14,829 nucleotides of DNA from Chitinophagaceae bacterium. Its GTDB lineage: Bacteria; Bacteroidota; Bacteroidia; Chitinophagales; Chitinophagaceae. Numbering within the stretch: the first letter of the stretch is position 1; the number at the start of each line of letters is the position of its first letter. Below the pieces are notes generated by a model that did not search any database, was not told the origin of the DNA, and saw only the letters and a list, made by a program, of their open reading frames with translations. Positions 1 through 7,769 of this stretch are shown one piece after another. The stretch lies in assembly GCA_025455245.1 (NCBI GenBank), contig JALOMX010000038.1, positions 1 to 14,829 of the forward strand. Reading direction: 5' to 3'. The position numbers and the translations under genes were made by a program.

Positions 1-1
1 C

Positions 2-40
2 TTAAACTAAAGGTTGGTGTCTCACCAACCTTTAGTTTAA
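2..40. terminator. Perfect 18-bp hairpin, probable terminator
   Basis: Positions 2-19 and 23-40 are exact reverse complements around a 3-nt loop (TCT). The stem has a GC-richer core (GGTTGGTG) next to the loop and an A/T-rich base. It begins 8 nt beyond the stop codon of the minus-strand oxidoreductase gene, which suits a transcription terminator. Its A/T-rich flanks could let it work in both directions. There is no long uninterrupted U tract, and the gene on the other side lies outside the window, so termination is inferred from position and symmetry. Confidence 0.65.
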
Positions 41-48
41 ACTCCAAT

Positions 49-1467
49 CTACACTTTATAAAACTCTTCCCACCCCTTACGTGGCGGAGGCCCGATTAGT
101 AATTCGTTGGCTTTTTTGCTGCTGGTAACTACTTTCTTTTTCGGGTCAAAAACAATCTTTTCCCCTGTCCATTGGGCTAATACGCCGAGGCAAAAAACCT
201 GGCTCAACGGGCCTGCAATGGAAAAAGGCGAACGCGCCTTTTCTTCGCCCATGCAGGCTTTCAGGAAATTGGCAAAATGATTGGAGGGGCTTGCCTGAAC
301 CATGGGCAAACGCGGTTCCATTTCTTTGGCTTTAGCCTCGGGTATGATGGATAAAGTGCTGCCGTGCGAACCGCCTTTAAAAGTGAGTTCTTTACTGTAA
401 ATAATTTTTCCCGGATTCAGTTTTGCGGGCGTAATCGGGCCATTGCTTGGGGGCGGAATATTGGGGTCGAGGCCCTGCACACCATACCCCTCAGGAATGG
501 GAGGAAGGTTATCGATGCCATCGTACCACCTTATCTCAACAGGAGGTTTATTGCCGCGCTTTGCAAATTTGAATGAAAGCGTAGTGGACATAGGATAAAA
601 AAAGTTATTATGCCCGTCCAACTTCAGTGGGGTAACTTCGTATGGAAGCCCAAGTTCGAGGAACTCATGCGCCGTATCAATAATGTGCGCGCCCCAATCG
701 CCGAGCGCCCCCATGCCAAAATCGTACCAGCAACGCCACTGCCCGTTTACAAAGTCTTCATGATAATTATGACCCTGCGTATGACCCTGCCATAAATCCC
801 AGTCAAGCGTATCCGGAATTTTTTCAGCCGGTGGAAAAGAACTGATTTGCGGGTTCCATCCATGCCATCGGCGGGAATTATTCATATGAGCAACAATAGA
901 CGTTACATCTTTAATGATGCCGGCTTCCGTCCATGCCTTAAACTGAAAATAATTGGCTTCGGAATGCCCCTGATTGCCCATTTGAGTTACAACTTTCGGG
1001 TATTTGGCAGCAGCTGTCATCATCAGTTCAACTTCATTGAAAGTGCGGGCCATAGGCTTCTCAACATACACATGTTTGCCTAACTTAATGGCCATCATGG
1101 TTACCGGAAAGTGCGAGAAATCTGGTGTACCAACAGATACAGCATCAATCTGCTTACCTATTTTTTCAAACATCTGCCTGAAGTCCTTGAACCGGGGAAC
1201 ATCCGGAAATTGTTTGAGTATATCAAGGGTATGCGGCGCTTCCATATCCACATCGCACAGCGCCACAATATTGGCCAATCCGGTTTTGTAAAACTCGCGG
1301 ATGATTTCACCGCCACGGTTTCCAATACCCACACAGGCAAGGTTTACCTTATCGCCGGCTTTAAATTGATAGACGCCGGCTTTCAACAAACCGGGAGTAG
1401 CCACCGCCGCAGATGCAAGCATGGCCTGTGTTAAAAACTTTCTTCTTGAATAGTTATTTTCAGACAT
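49..1467 (-). CDS. Tat-exported Gfo/Idh/MocA-family oxidoreductase
   Basis: NAD(P)-dependent dehydrogenase of the Gfo/Idh/MocA family, probably acting on a sugar or polyol; the substrate cannot be read from sequence. The 472-residue product starts with a twin-arginine signal (SRRKFL, residues 7-12) followed by an Ala-rich hydrophobic stretch, so it should be exported folded, probably with its cofactor bound. A Rossmann motif (GIGNRG, 47-52) and an acidic strand end (CDVD, 71-74) mark the nucleotide site. EKP (136-138) carries the family's catalytic Lys, and GDWGAHIID (256-264) supplies the usual His and Asp. I chose the ATG at 1467 because the 10-codon longer reading would begin with TTG and push the Tat motif inward. 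Such exported members are abundant in Bacteroidota and often serve glycan degradation. No glycan genes are adjacent here. Family call is firm, substrate unknown. Confidence 0.9.
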   Translation of the reverse strand: MSENNYSRRKFLTQAMLASAAVATPGLLKAGVYQFKAGDKVNLACVGIGNRGGEIIREFYKTGLANIVALCDVDMEAPHTLDILKQFPDVPRFKDFRQMFEKIGKQIDAVSVGTPDFSHFPVTMMAIKLGKHVYVEKPMARTFNEVELMMTAAAKYPKVVTQMGNQGHSEANYFQFKAWTEAGIIKDVTSIVAHMNNSRRWHGWNPQISSFPPAEKIPDTLDWDLWQGHTQGHNYHEDFVNGQWRCWYDFGMGALGDWGAHIIDTAHEFLELGLPYEVTPLKLDGHNNFFYPMSTTLSFKFAKRGNKPPVEIRWYDGIDNLPPIPEGYGVQGLDPNIPPPSNGPITPAKLNPGKIIYSKELTFKGGSHGSTLSIIPEAKAKEMEPRLPMVQASPSNHFANFLKACMGEEKARSPFSIAGPLSQVFCLGVLAQWTGEKIVFDPKKKVVTSSKKANELLIGPPPRKGWEEFYKV

Positions 1468-1577
1468 GGCAAAATAATTTGTAAAAGAAAAAATCAATGA
1501 AGCTTATGCTAACAAAATACGACCTAAAACACCATAGGTTCATCAAGTCATTTGGAATATCCTCATTAATTACCTAA

Positions 1578-1585
1578 CAAACTTA
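1578..1585 (-). promoter_or_regulatory. Candidate Bacteroidota -7 box for the oxidoreductase
   Basis: The minus strand reads TAAGTTTG, an exact match to the Bacteroidota -7 consensus TAnnTTTG, about 110 nt upstream of the chosen start. A TTG lies 15 nt further upstream, closer than the usual -33 spacing. The box suggests that the oxidoreductase has its own promoter instead of relying on read-through from argS. The call rests on the motif alone. Confidence 0.35.
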
Positions 1586-1637
1586 AGCCTTGATCCAATT
1601 CAAAAAAACCTTCCTTTAAAAAAGTGAGCCGGGGCGA

Positions 1638-3536
1638 TTACATCCTTTCCGGAACAGCAATTCCCAGCAGCTTCATGGCATTGCGGATAACCACACCGGT
1701 AAGGTAACTGATCTCAAGGCGCAAGGTTCTTTTTTCTTCACTTTCGGCTTTTGCAATGCTATGTTCAGCATAAAATGAGTTGAAGGCTTTTGCTACCTGA
1801 AAGGCATAATGGGCAATAACCGAAGGGCTCATTTCTGTGCATGCCTGTTTTACCATTCCGGGAAACTGTTCAAGCAGTTTTATTTGTTCCCTTTCCAACG
1901 GCAGCAAGCCGGCCTCCGTCAGGTCCTTATCCGTTTCTTTTGTATAACCGGCCTTTTTCAATACTGATTGAATACGGGCATAGGTGTATTGTACAAAAGG
2001 CCCTGTGAACCCATGAAAATCGATGCTCTCTTCGGGATTGAAAACCATACGCTTTTTGGGGTCCACCCGCAGCAGATAAAACTTCAAAGCGCCCATACCC
2101 AGCGTATGGTAAAGCACTTTCAGTTCTGCTTCGGTAAACCCTTCCACTTTGCCCAGCTCAGCAGTTTTATCGGCCGCAACTTTTTCCATCTCATCGCACA
2201 GGTCATCTGCATCAACTACCGTGCCCTCGCGGCTTTTCATACGGCCGGTAGGAAGATCTACCATGCCATAACTCAGGTGGTGGATACCATCTGCAAACGG
2301 CATATCCAATTTTTTGCATATGTGTTTCAGCACATTCATGTGGTAATTCTGTTCGTCGCCTATCACATATACACTTTGCTCCATGGGAAAATCGGCGTAC
2401 TTGTGCTTTGCCAAACCAATGTCCTGTGTGATGTACACTGAAGTGCCATCCTTACGAAGCACCAATTTTTCATCAAGTCCTTCGCCGCTCAGGTCAATCC
2501 AAACACTGCCGTCTTCTTTGCGAAAAAAAACACCGCGGTTCAACCCTTCGTCCACATACTGTTTCCCTTCAAGGTAGGTTTCGCTTTCGTAGTAAATTTT
2601 GTCGAAGTTGCTTCCTATGCGCTTATACGTTACATCAAAGCCATCGTACACCCAGCCATTCATCATTTTCCAAAGGGCCATGGTCTCCGGATCACCCTGT
2701 TCCCACTTGCGCAGCATATCGCGCACCTCGTGCATAATGGGTGTGGCATTGCGCGCCATATCTTTTAGTTCGTCCCTGATTTCTGATTGTTTATCATCAG
2801 GCAGTTGGCCATCCGACAGTTTTGCCACCAACAACTTTGCCTTCTGTAAAGCCGCCTCATCCATTCCTGCCACATCCCTTCCTTCGAGCAATTCATGCAA
2901 AACCGGTTCAGACTGTGACCGTAGTTCATTTTCAAATTTTACATAATAATCGCCCACCAGGTGGTCGCCCTTGGTTTGGGTAGTAGCCGGCGTAGCGCCG
3001 TTCCCAAATTTTTGCCAGGCCAGCATGCTTTTGCAGATGTGGATTCCGCGGTCGTTTACCACACAGGTCTTCATCACATTATACCCGTTGGCCTTATAAA
3101 TTTCCGCGACACTCCAGCCCAGAAAGTTGTTTCGTAAATGACCAAGGTGCAAAGGCTTATTCGTGTTGGGGCTGCTGTATTCCACCATCACTTTTTTACC
3201 GTGGGGTGCCGCCATGCCAAAGTGTTCACCCCCTTGCTGTTGCAAAAAGATTACCCAGTATTGATTGGAAACACTCAGGTTCAGGAAGCCTTTTACGGTT
3301 TCAAAACCGGAAATAATTTCAGGAGCATTGGCCTGCATCCATTCACCAATGGAGGCCCCCAATGCGTCGGGACTTTTGCGTGCCTGCTTTACAAACGGGA
3401 ACAACACCAGGGTATAATCACCGGTAAACTCCGGTTTGGTTTCGTTAATGGTCAGGCTTTCAGGGGTTGCATCAATATCAAAAACGGCCTTTAAAGCCTG
3501 AATGCTCAATTGTCTTATAATGTCTGCTATCTGCAT
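1638..3536 (-). CDS. argS: Arginyl-tRNA synthetase
   Basis: Charges tRNA-Arg with arginine in the cytoplasm; a class I aminoacyl-tRNA synthetase of 632 residues. The N-terminal part (about 1-110) fits the ArgS tRNA-binding add-on domain. The class I HIGH signature appears as HLGHL (130-134) in an NKPLHLGHLRNN context, followed by the ArgS-typical NDRGIHICKS (161-170). The KMSKS-equivalent loop is MKSREG (433-438), within GRMKSREGTVVDADD. The C-terminal third is the helical anticodon-binding domain (DALR-type). The protein is longer than the roughly 580 residues of E. coli ArgS, with extra charged helical sequence around 195-285, as I recall for Bacteroidota homologues. The ATG at 3536 is preceded by a -7-like box 53-60 nt upstream. 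A housekeeping gene that helps anchor this segment as chromosomal. Confidence 0.97.
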   Translation of the reverse strand: MQIADIIRQLSIQALKAVFDIDATPESLTINETKPEFTGDYTLVLFPFVKQARKSPDALGASIGEWMQANAPEIISGFETVKGFLNLSVSNQYWVIFLQQQGGEHFGMAAPHGKKVMVEYSSPNTNKPLHLGHLRNNFLGWSVAEIYKANGYNVMKTCVVNDRGIHICKSMLAWQKFGNGATPATTQTKGDHLVGDYYVKFENELRSQSEPVLHELLEGRDVAGMDEAALQKAKLLVAKLSDGQLPDDKQSEIRDELKDMARNATPIMHEVRDMLRKWEQGDPETMALWKMMNGWVYDGFDVTYKRIGSNFDKIYYESETYLEGKQYVDEGLNRGVFFRKEDGSVWIDLSGEGLDEKLVLRKDGTSVYITQDIGLAKHKYADFPMEQSVYVIGDEQNYHMNVLKHICKKLDMPFADGIHHLSYGMVDLPTGRMKSREGTVVDADDLCDEMEKVAADKTAELGKVEGFTEAELKVLYHTLGMGALKFYLLRVDPKKRMVFNPEESIDFHGFTGPFVQYTYARIQSVLKKAGYTKETDKDLTEAGLLPLEREQIKLLEQFPGMVKQACTEMSPSVIAHYAFQVAKAFNSFYAEHSIAKAESEEKRTLRLEISYLTGVVIRNAMKLLGIAVPERM

Positions 3537-3588
3537 GAAAATGAATTATTTATTAGCTAAACCGCCTTCAATGGCTTCAATGAACCGG

Positions 3589-3596
3589 CAAAATTA
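3589..3596 (-). promoter_or_regulatory. Candidate -7 box for argS
   Basis: The minus strand reads TAATTTTG, an exact match to TAnnTTTG, placed to give a leader of roughly 45 nt before the argS ATG. No TTG is visible at the usual -33 spacing. It lies almost back to back with a plus-strand -7 box at 3609-3616, so this 96-bp gap appears to be a compact divergent promoter region. Confidence 0.45.
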
Positions 3597-3608
3597 GGCC
3601 AATCCTGT

Positions 3609-3616
3609 TACCTTTG
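3609..3616 (+). promoter_or_regulatory. Candidate -7 box for the GtrA-family gene
   Basis: TACCTTTG matches the Bacteroidota -7 consensus TAnnTTTG exactly. It ends 16 nt before the ATG of the downstream gene, implying a very short leader. No clear TTG -33 element is present. Divergent to the argS box at 3589-3596. Confidence 0.4.
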
Positions 3617-3632
3617 ACCGCCTTTTTAAACT

Positions 3633-4115
3633 ATGATAGCATCCTTTATATCCCGTGTCCTTGAGTTTTTCTACCCGCCCTTCAGGCAATGGATGCCATT
3701 TCAGACCTTTCGTTATGCAGCCTGTGGCGCCTACAATACAGCCATGGGAATCCTCGTATTTTTCGTGGGCTATAATTTCATTTTTAAAAAACAATTGGTA
3801 CCCACCCCCATTGTAACCCTAAGTCCGCATATTGCCGCCATGATTTTGTCATTTATGGTAACCTTCCCCGTAGGTTTTTACCTGGCGCGGTATGTAGTTT
3901 TCAGCGGCAGTATGCTACGCCGCAGGCATCAATTGTTCCGGTATTTTTTGACTACCATGGGCAGTGTATTCCTGAATTATATCAACCTCAAAATCATGGT
4001 GGATATCCTCGGTTTTTACCCTACCATATCTCAGGTCATCAACGTTGTGATAGTAGTAACTTTCAGCTACCTGATGCAGAAATATTTTGCATTCAGGGGA
4101 GCGCATAAGCATTAA
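3633..4115 (+). CDS. GtrA-family four-helix membrane protein
   Basis: A 160-residue inner-membrane protein of the GtrA-like family, whose best-known members are proposed to help move lipid-linked sugars such as undecaprenyl-phosphate glucose across the membrane. Four hydrophobic segments are visible at about 24-49, 63-88, 101-122 and 130-152. The family hallmarks are the FRYAACGAYNTAMG stretch at the first helix and the closing YLMQKYFAFR. Family length is about 120-160 residues. It stands alone: divergent from argS, convergent with the next gene, and with no glycosyltransferase partner in view, so the substrate is unknown. The gap to the convergent gene is only 17 nt, with no obvious terminator hairpin. 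Confidence 0.85.
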   Translation: MIASFISRVLEFFYPPFRQWMPFQTFRYAACGAYNTAMGILVFFVGYNFIFKKQLVPTPIVTLSPHIAAMILSFMVTFPVGFYLARYVVFSGSMLRRRHQLFRYFLTTMGSVFLNYINLKIMVDILGFYPTISQVINVVIVVTFSYLMQKYFAFRGAHKH

Positions 4116-4132
4116 ATCATAAAGACTCCATG

Positions 4133-4899
4133 TTAAGGAAGATCAATATCTTTCAATGAAAAGGGGATTTTCTTTACCGATGCCGGGGTTTCAATATTCA
4201 ATACAAGTTTCCAATCGGGTTTGGGTTGTTCCTCAAAATAATACCCGATCATATTACCGCTTTTTGTATAGCCATTCCGGCTGATTCTTTTACCGGAAGC
4301 ATCCTCAAAATATAAGTCCACCAACTTACTTTCATCACCATCCATAACAAACATGACCTGATTGGGATCATCGCCAAACATTGAAAATCCGTCTAAAGCA
4401 CTCATCAATATTTCAGCAAGTTCCTTAGCAGCACTGCTGAGTTTGTTCAGGTCGGCTTCCTTTTTTTGCTTTTGTTCTTTAGCAAACTTATCCATGCTTT
4501 CCTTGGTCAGGTAAACAAGCTTTAAGCCAACATTATCCGGCAATAAATTCTGATTGGCTTTTGATTGATAACCTGAAATTTTCAAAATGCCTCCATTGGC
4601 CTCAGTAGGTGAGAATAAACTGATCTCACCAGCAAGTTCCTTCACAACACTTGCTTTCCGTGAAGGTGTTTTGGTTTTAAACCGAACCATACCCTCCTGA
4701 TCTATTTCTTCATATTCATGATCATCCTCCTCTTCACTCAGCAGGTCAAGACCCTGATCATCCGTTACTTTGGTGAGCGAAGAGAATAGCTATCGGAAGT
4801 TGAACGAGTTTCAATAATGCTGTAAACCGATACTTTCTGAGCATGCAGGTTGATTACATGGAAAACTGATATGCTCATAAAAAACAATATAAACCGCAT
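4133..4899 (-). pseudogene. Secreted hypothetical protein, apparent frameshift
   Basis: I do not recognise the family. Reading from the ATG at 4899 gives a clean signal peptide (MRFILFFMSISVFHVINLHA, then QKVSVYSII), but this frame stops at 4765-4767 after 44 residues. A second frame on the same strand is open from 4789 down to the stop at 4133. It contains protein-like sequence upstream of its first ATG (4690), including an acidic run (EEEDDHEYEEIDQE). Joining the frames within 4767-4789 gives a secreted protein of about 250 residues, so one base seems to be missing there (or two extra). The mature part is polar, with a Lys/Gln-rich coiled-coil-like stretch (KFAKEQKQKKEADLNKL) and a beta-rich C-terminus. 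No slippery heptamer is seen, so programmed frameshifting is unlikely. It lies 33 nt downstream of the lipoprotein gene and is probably cotranscribed with it. Mutation and sequencing or assembly error cannot be told apart here. Confidence 0.65.
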
Positions 4900-4932
4900 A
4901 TAAAAAAATTTAAACTGTGAACAAATACAATG

Positions 4933-5544
4933 CTATTCCCGGCTTTCTTCATCCGATTCCCGAAGGCAGCACTTTCTGTACATGTTGCCAAGTTCGGTAA
5001 AAAAATCATCAAACTGTTCAAATTGAGGAACATAATAGGTAAATCCATCGGAATGATCCTGATCTGTAAAGCCAATAAAAGAAAGTGATTTCCCTGAATT
5101 CCAGTCATAAGTACGGTTTACAAAAATCCGGATATTGGGCGGCAGAACACAGCTTTTTTCAAGATCACCTGAACCTTTCTCTCTGTGGGCCATCAATGTA
5201 TCATTGAACCTGCGCAACGTATCCATCAGCGCAGGAATATCGGAACAGCAAATCAAGGTGGCTACCCGCCCTTCGGTAGTCTGAAGCTGACCATTCACCA
5301 TTTCAATCCGGGTCATTTTATATGAAAACTCCATGCCATATTCACGATTCTTGCAGGGGGTTGTAGACGGCCAGCAATAAAAACCATAGTCTTTTATGTC
5401 ATTTTGTTGTTTTTCACGGCACGACATTCCCATTACCATCCATAGGGTCATGCTTATTACCTGAAACAGATAACTGATTTTATAAAAAAGGGGGAAACTA
5501 TGGAAAGTAAATCTATGTTTTTGAAGGCCGCATGAGTGTTTCAT
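4933..5544 (-). CDS. Putative lipoprotein, function unknown
   Basis: A 203-residue protein of unrecognised family. It has a long N-terminal segment with a hydrophobic stretch (about residues 18-40) ending in VMGMSC, where Cys42 is a plausible lipidation site, although the lipobox is not canonical. The mature part contains several cysteines (FYCWPSTTPC, ICCSD and a near-terminal KCC) that could form disulfides in the periplasm. I chose the ATG at 5544 over the in-frame GTG at 5550. The gene heads a probable two-gene unit with the frameshifted secreted protein 33 nt downstream. Both look like envelope proteins, which may indicate a joint role. Nothing in the sequence names a function. Confidence 0.6.
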   Translation of the reverse strand: MKHSCGLQKHRFTFHSFPLFYKISYLFQVISMTLWMVMGMSCREKQQNDIKDYGFYCWPSTTPCKNREYGMEFSYKMTRIEMVNGQLQTTEGRVATLICCSDIPALMDTLRRFNDTLMAHREKGSGDLEKSCVLPPNIRIFVNRTYDWNSGKSLSFIGFTDQDHSDGFTYYVPQFEQFDDFFTELGNMYRKCCLRESDEESRE

Positions 5545-5922
5545 AGACACATGCCATTTCTTTTAAAAAAGCAAACCCCAAGATAATACAGCAAATCCTG
5601 AAAAGCAATATCAGACAAAAATTTAATACTTCTACCATGCAAAACAGGCTGATATCATAGTCATTGTCCAAATCGTTTCCTTTTCCGGAACTTCGGAAAA
5701 AAAGCGTACCTGCTATGAAAGTCTTTCCTTGTAATGCCTAAAATTGATCAATACCCTGATATTTCTCATAAATAACCCAAACCGTCTTACGTAACTTCAT
5801 CCCCGCTTTTACGATTGCATTCCGGCCTGTAAGAATTGTCCGGGTTAAAGGGTTGATTGTGTGCATTTTCATTCCGGCATGCAAAAGTATCCGGCATTTT
5901 TGTTTGCCATAAAACATAAGCC
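5545..5922. other. 378-bp gene-free divergent intergenic region
   Basis: This spacer separates the minus-strand lipoprotein gene from hoxF. I see no convincing gene in it; the open minus-strand stretch at its right end overlaps hoxF and looks non-coding. It holds a small hairpin at 5681-5700 (TTTTCCG / CGGAAAA arms, 6-nt loop, followed by more A) and repeated TCCGGC-containing elements in the 105 bp before hoxF. It should contain the promoters for both flanking genes. No exact TAnnTTTG box was found for either; the nearest on the plus strand is CATTTTTG at 5895-5902, with one mismatch. Confidence 0.6.
5818..5897 (+). promoter_or_regulatory. Repeated TCCGGC elements upstream of hoxF
   Basis: CATTCCGGC occurs identically at 5818-5826 and 5870-5878, and a third related copy (TATCCGGCAT) covers 5888-5897. 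CCGGCAT is repeated at 5874-5880 and 5891-5897, 17 bp apart. The last copy overlaps a near-consensus -7 box (CATTTTTG, 5895-5902). This arrangement could be a regulator-binding region controlling the hydrogenase operon, but that is inferred from repetition and position only. Confidence 0.25.
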
Positions 5923-7659
5923 ATGACAGAACCGATGCGCACCCACATGATGGACCGCCTTTGGGAATTGCAATTAGCCAATGGTTACATTCGGGATGAG
6001 GATATTAAAAACCTTTCCGATGAGTTTAATCTTTCGTCCATTGAAATAGAAGGCGTTGTGTCTTTCTACCATTTCTTCCACCGCAAACCCACAGGGAAGT
6101 ACACCATATACCTCAACAACAGCATTGTGGCCGATCATAAAGGGTTTCAAAGGGTAAAAGAAACCTTTGAAAGGGAAACCGGCGCCACTTTCGGATCAGT
6201 TGACAGAACCGGCACTTTTGGCTTGTTCCTAACCCCCTGTATCGGGCTGAGCGATCATGAACCATCAGCATTGATAAACTTTCATCCTTTTACCCACCTG
6301 AATGCCATAAGGGTAAAAGACACCATTTCGGCATTACGGAGAGGCCTTGACGTTGATATGTTGTGTGATTCACCATCGGACAATTTGCGGTATGCCCCCG
6401 CCCCGGGTTCGGTTTTCTTTAAAAGTTTTGAGCCTGGCATGGTTCTGGAAAAAGCTTCAGTTCTTGGCAGTGATGGCATTCTTGATGAAATGAAGAAAGC
6501 CGAGCTCAGCGGTCGCGGAGGGGCCTACTACCCTACCTGGAAAAAATGGCTTGCAGCAAAAAATGCTCAGGGTGACACCCGATATGTAGTTTGCAATGCC
6601 GATGAAGGCGAGCCGGGCACCTTTAAAGACCGGGTATTGATGAACACCCGACCTGAAACATTGCTTGAAGGAATGTTGCTGTGCGGATACACCATTCAGG
6701 CGCCGCATGGTATTATTTACCTGCGGGGAGAGTATCGATGGCTGTTGCCAAAACTACAGGCTGCCATTGACAAATACAGGGAAGCCGGATTGCTTGGAAA
6801 GGATTGTGGAGGGATAAAAGGATTTGATTTTGACATCCGCGTGCAGATGGGCGCAGGTTCGTATGTATGCGGTGAAGAAACAGCCTTGCTTGAATCGCTT
6901 GAAGGCAAGCGTGGCGAGCCAAGGACAAAATGGTTTTTTCCTGTAGAAAAAGGATATCTTCAACAACCCACGGTTATCAATAACGTTGAAACGTTTTGCG
7001 CCGCAGCACGCATCATCGAAATGGGTTCGGAAGCATGGTGTCAGCTTGGCATACCGGGATCACCCGGCGTCAAGTTGTTGTCCGTTAGCGGCGATTGCAA
7101 GTTGCCCGGTATTTACGAAATTGAATGGGGCATGACGGTTGCAGAACTGCTTGAGTTGTGCGAAGCAGATGATCCTATGTATATTCAGATCAGTGGCCCA
7201 TCGGGTGAATGCATTTCCATAAAGGATAAATACCGCCGGATTTCCATGCTCGATTTGCTGGCAAGAAAAGATATCCGTTCAGGGGGGTCAATCATGGTTT
7301 TCAACAAAAGCAGGGACCTGGTAAAAGTGTTGCTTAATTTTTCTGAGTTTTTCAAAAGCGAAAGCTGCGGAATTTGTACGCCCTGTCGTGCAGGCAATTT
7401 CATTATTCAGCGAAAACTGGAAAGACTGGACCTTGGGCTTGCCAATGAAAAAGACCTTGAGGAATTGAAAAACTGGGGAATGATCATGAAAAATACGAGC
7501 CGCTGCGGACTTGGAAAAACAGCTACCAACAGTTTAATTTTTGCGATGGATAAATTTAGCGACTACTTCAAAGCAAGGCTGGATAAGGATTACAACGGCC
7601 TGAACCTGAAATTTGACCTGGAGGCAGCAACTGAAGCGTATGAACAGTATAAGAATTAA
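5923..7659 (+). CDS. hoxF: NAD-reducing hydrogenase diaphorase subunit HoxF
   Basis: Flavin-containing diaphorase subunit of a soluble group 3d-type [NiFe] hydrogenase; it exchanges electrons between NAD(H) and the iron-sulfur chain to HoxU. The 578 residues combine a NuoE-like N-terminal domain (about 1-145) and a NuoF-like domain (about 165-578), close to the usual HoxF length. NuoF signatures are CNADEGEPGTFKDR (224-237) and GAGSYVCGEETALLESLEG (310-328) for FMN and NADH, and C482, C485, C488 and C528 for the [4Fe-4S] cluster (SCGICTPCRAG, then SRCGLG). Two oddities: the NuoE-like part keeps only Cys106 of its cluster ligands (TPCIGLSDHEPSALIN), and the normally invariant GRGGAGFPTGxKW loop reads GRGGAYYPTWKKW (197-209). 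It is first in the hox cluster; no separate hoxE is present. The strong match outside these sites makes the assignment secure; electron-acceptor preference is less certain. Confidence 0.92.
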   Translation: MTEPMRTHMMDRLWELQLANGYIRDEDIKNLSDEFNLSSIEIEGVVSFYHFFHRKPTGKYTIYLNNSIVADHKGFQRVKETFERETGATFGSVDRTGTFGLFLTPCIGLSDHEPSALINFHPFTHLNAIRVKDTISALRRGLDVDMLCDSPSDNLRYAPAPGSVFFKSFEPGMVLEKASVLGSDGILDEMKKAELSGRGGAYYPTWKKWLAAKNAQGDTRYVVCNADEGEPGTFKDRVLMNTRPETLLEGMLLCGYTIQAPHGIIYLRGEYRWLLPKLQAAIDKYREAGLLGKDCGGIKGFDFDIRVQMGAGSYVCGEETALLESLEGKRGEPRTKWFFPVEKGYLQQPTVINNVETFCAAARIIEMGSEAWCQLGIPGSPGVKLLSVSGDCKLPGIYEIEWGMTVAELLELCEADDPMYIQISGPSGECISIKDKYRRISMLDLLARKDIRSGGSIMVFNKSRDLVKVLLNFSEFFKSESCGICTPCRAGNFIIQRKLERLDLGLANEKDLEELKNWGMIMKNTSRCGLGKTATNSLIFAMDKFSDYFKARLDKDYNGLNLKFDLEAATEAYEQYKN

Positions 7660-7672
7660 AATTTATTGTTTA

Positions 7673-7700
7673 GGGTTTTTTGTTGGGTGTGAAGGGAGGG
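7673..7700 (+). other. Four GGG runs, possible G-quadruplex
   Basis: Runs of GGG at 7673-7675, 7685-7687, 7694-7696 and 7698-7700 are separated by loops of 9, 6 and 1 nt on the coding strand, 14 nt after the hoxF stop. This could form a G-quadruplex in RNA or single-stranded DNA, though the first loop exceeds the common 7-nt limit. It sits between hoxF and the HoxU-HoxY gene, where a structure could alter the relative expression of the subunits. Confidence 0.25.
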
Positions 7701-7737
7701 TGTGAGATAGTAATGAGTTTAAAAATTGTAATTCCCC

Positions 7738-7769
7738 TTTGGAATTTGGAATTTGTTTATTTGGAATTT
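7738..7769. repeat. Triple TTTGGAATTT repeat
   Basis: TTTGGAATTT occurs at 7738-7747, 7745-7754 (overlapping by three bases) and 7760-7769, directly before the HoxU-HoxY start at 7782. The spacer is otherwise non-coding. Short A/T-rich iterations of this kind look like a dispersed intergenic repeat of the genome; a regulatory role is only possible. No Shine-Dalgarno sequence precedes the start codon. Confidence 0.6.

Noticed and set aside
1467..1497. Longer start for the Gfo/Idh/MocA oxidoreductase
   Set aside because: The upstream start codon would be TTG and would move the twin-arginine motif 10 residues inward; the ATG at 1467 places it normally.
3594..3794. Minus-strand open frame opposite the GtrA-family gene
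   Set aside because: It lies antisense to a well-supported membrane protein and overlaps the argS promoter region; the translation shows no family features.
4765..4790. Programmed ribosomal frameshift in the secreted-protein gene
   Set aside because: No slippery heptamer or stimulatory stem is evident, so mutation or sequence error is simpler.
5681..5700. Hairpin as terminator for the lipoprotein or hoxF region
   Set aside because: The 7-bp stem is followed by A on the plus strand and lacks a T tract on the minus strand; it also lies upstream of both flanking genes.
5787..5981. Minus-strand open frame in the hoxF upstream region
   Set aside because: It overlaps the hoxF start antisense and its translation resembles no protein; repeats and a possible promoter explain the region better.
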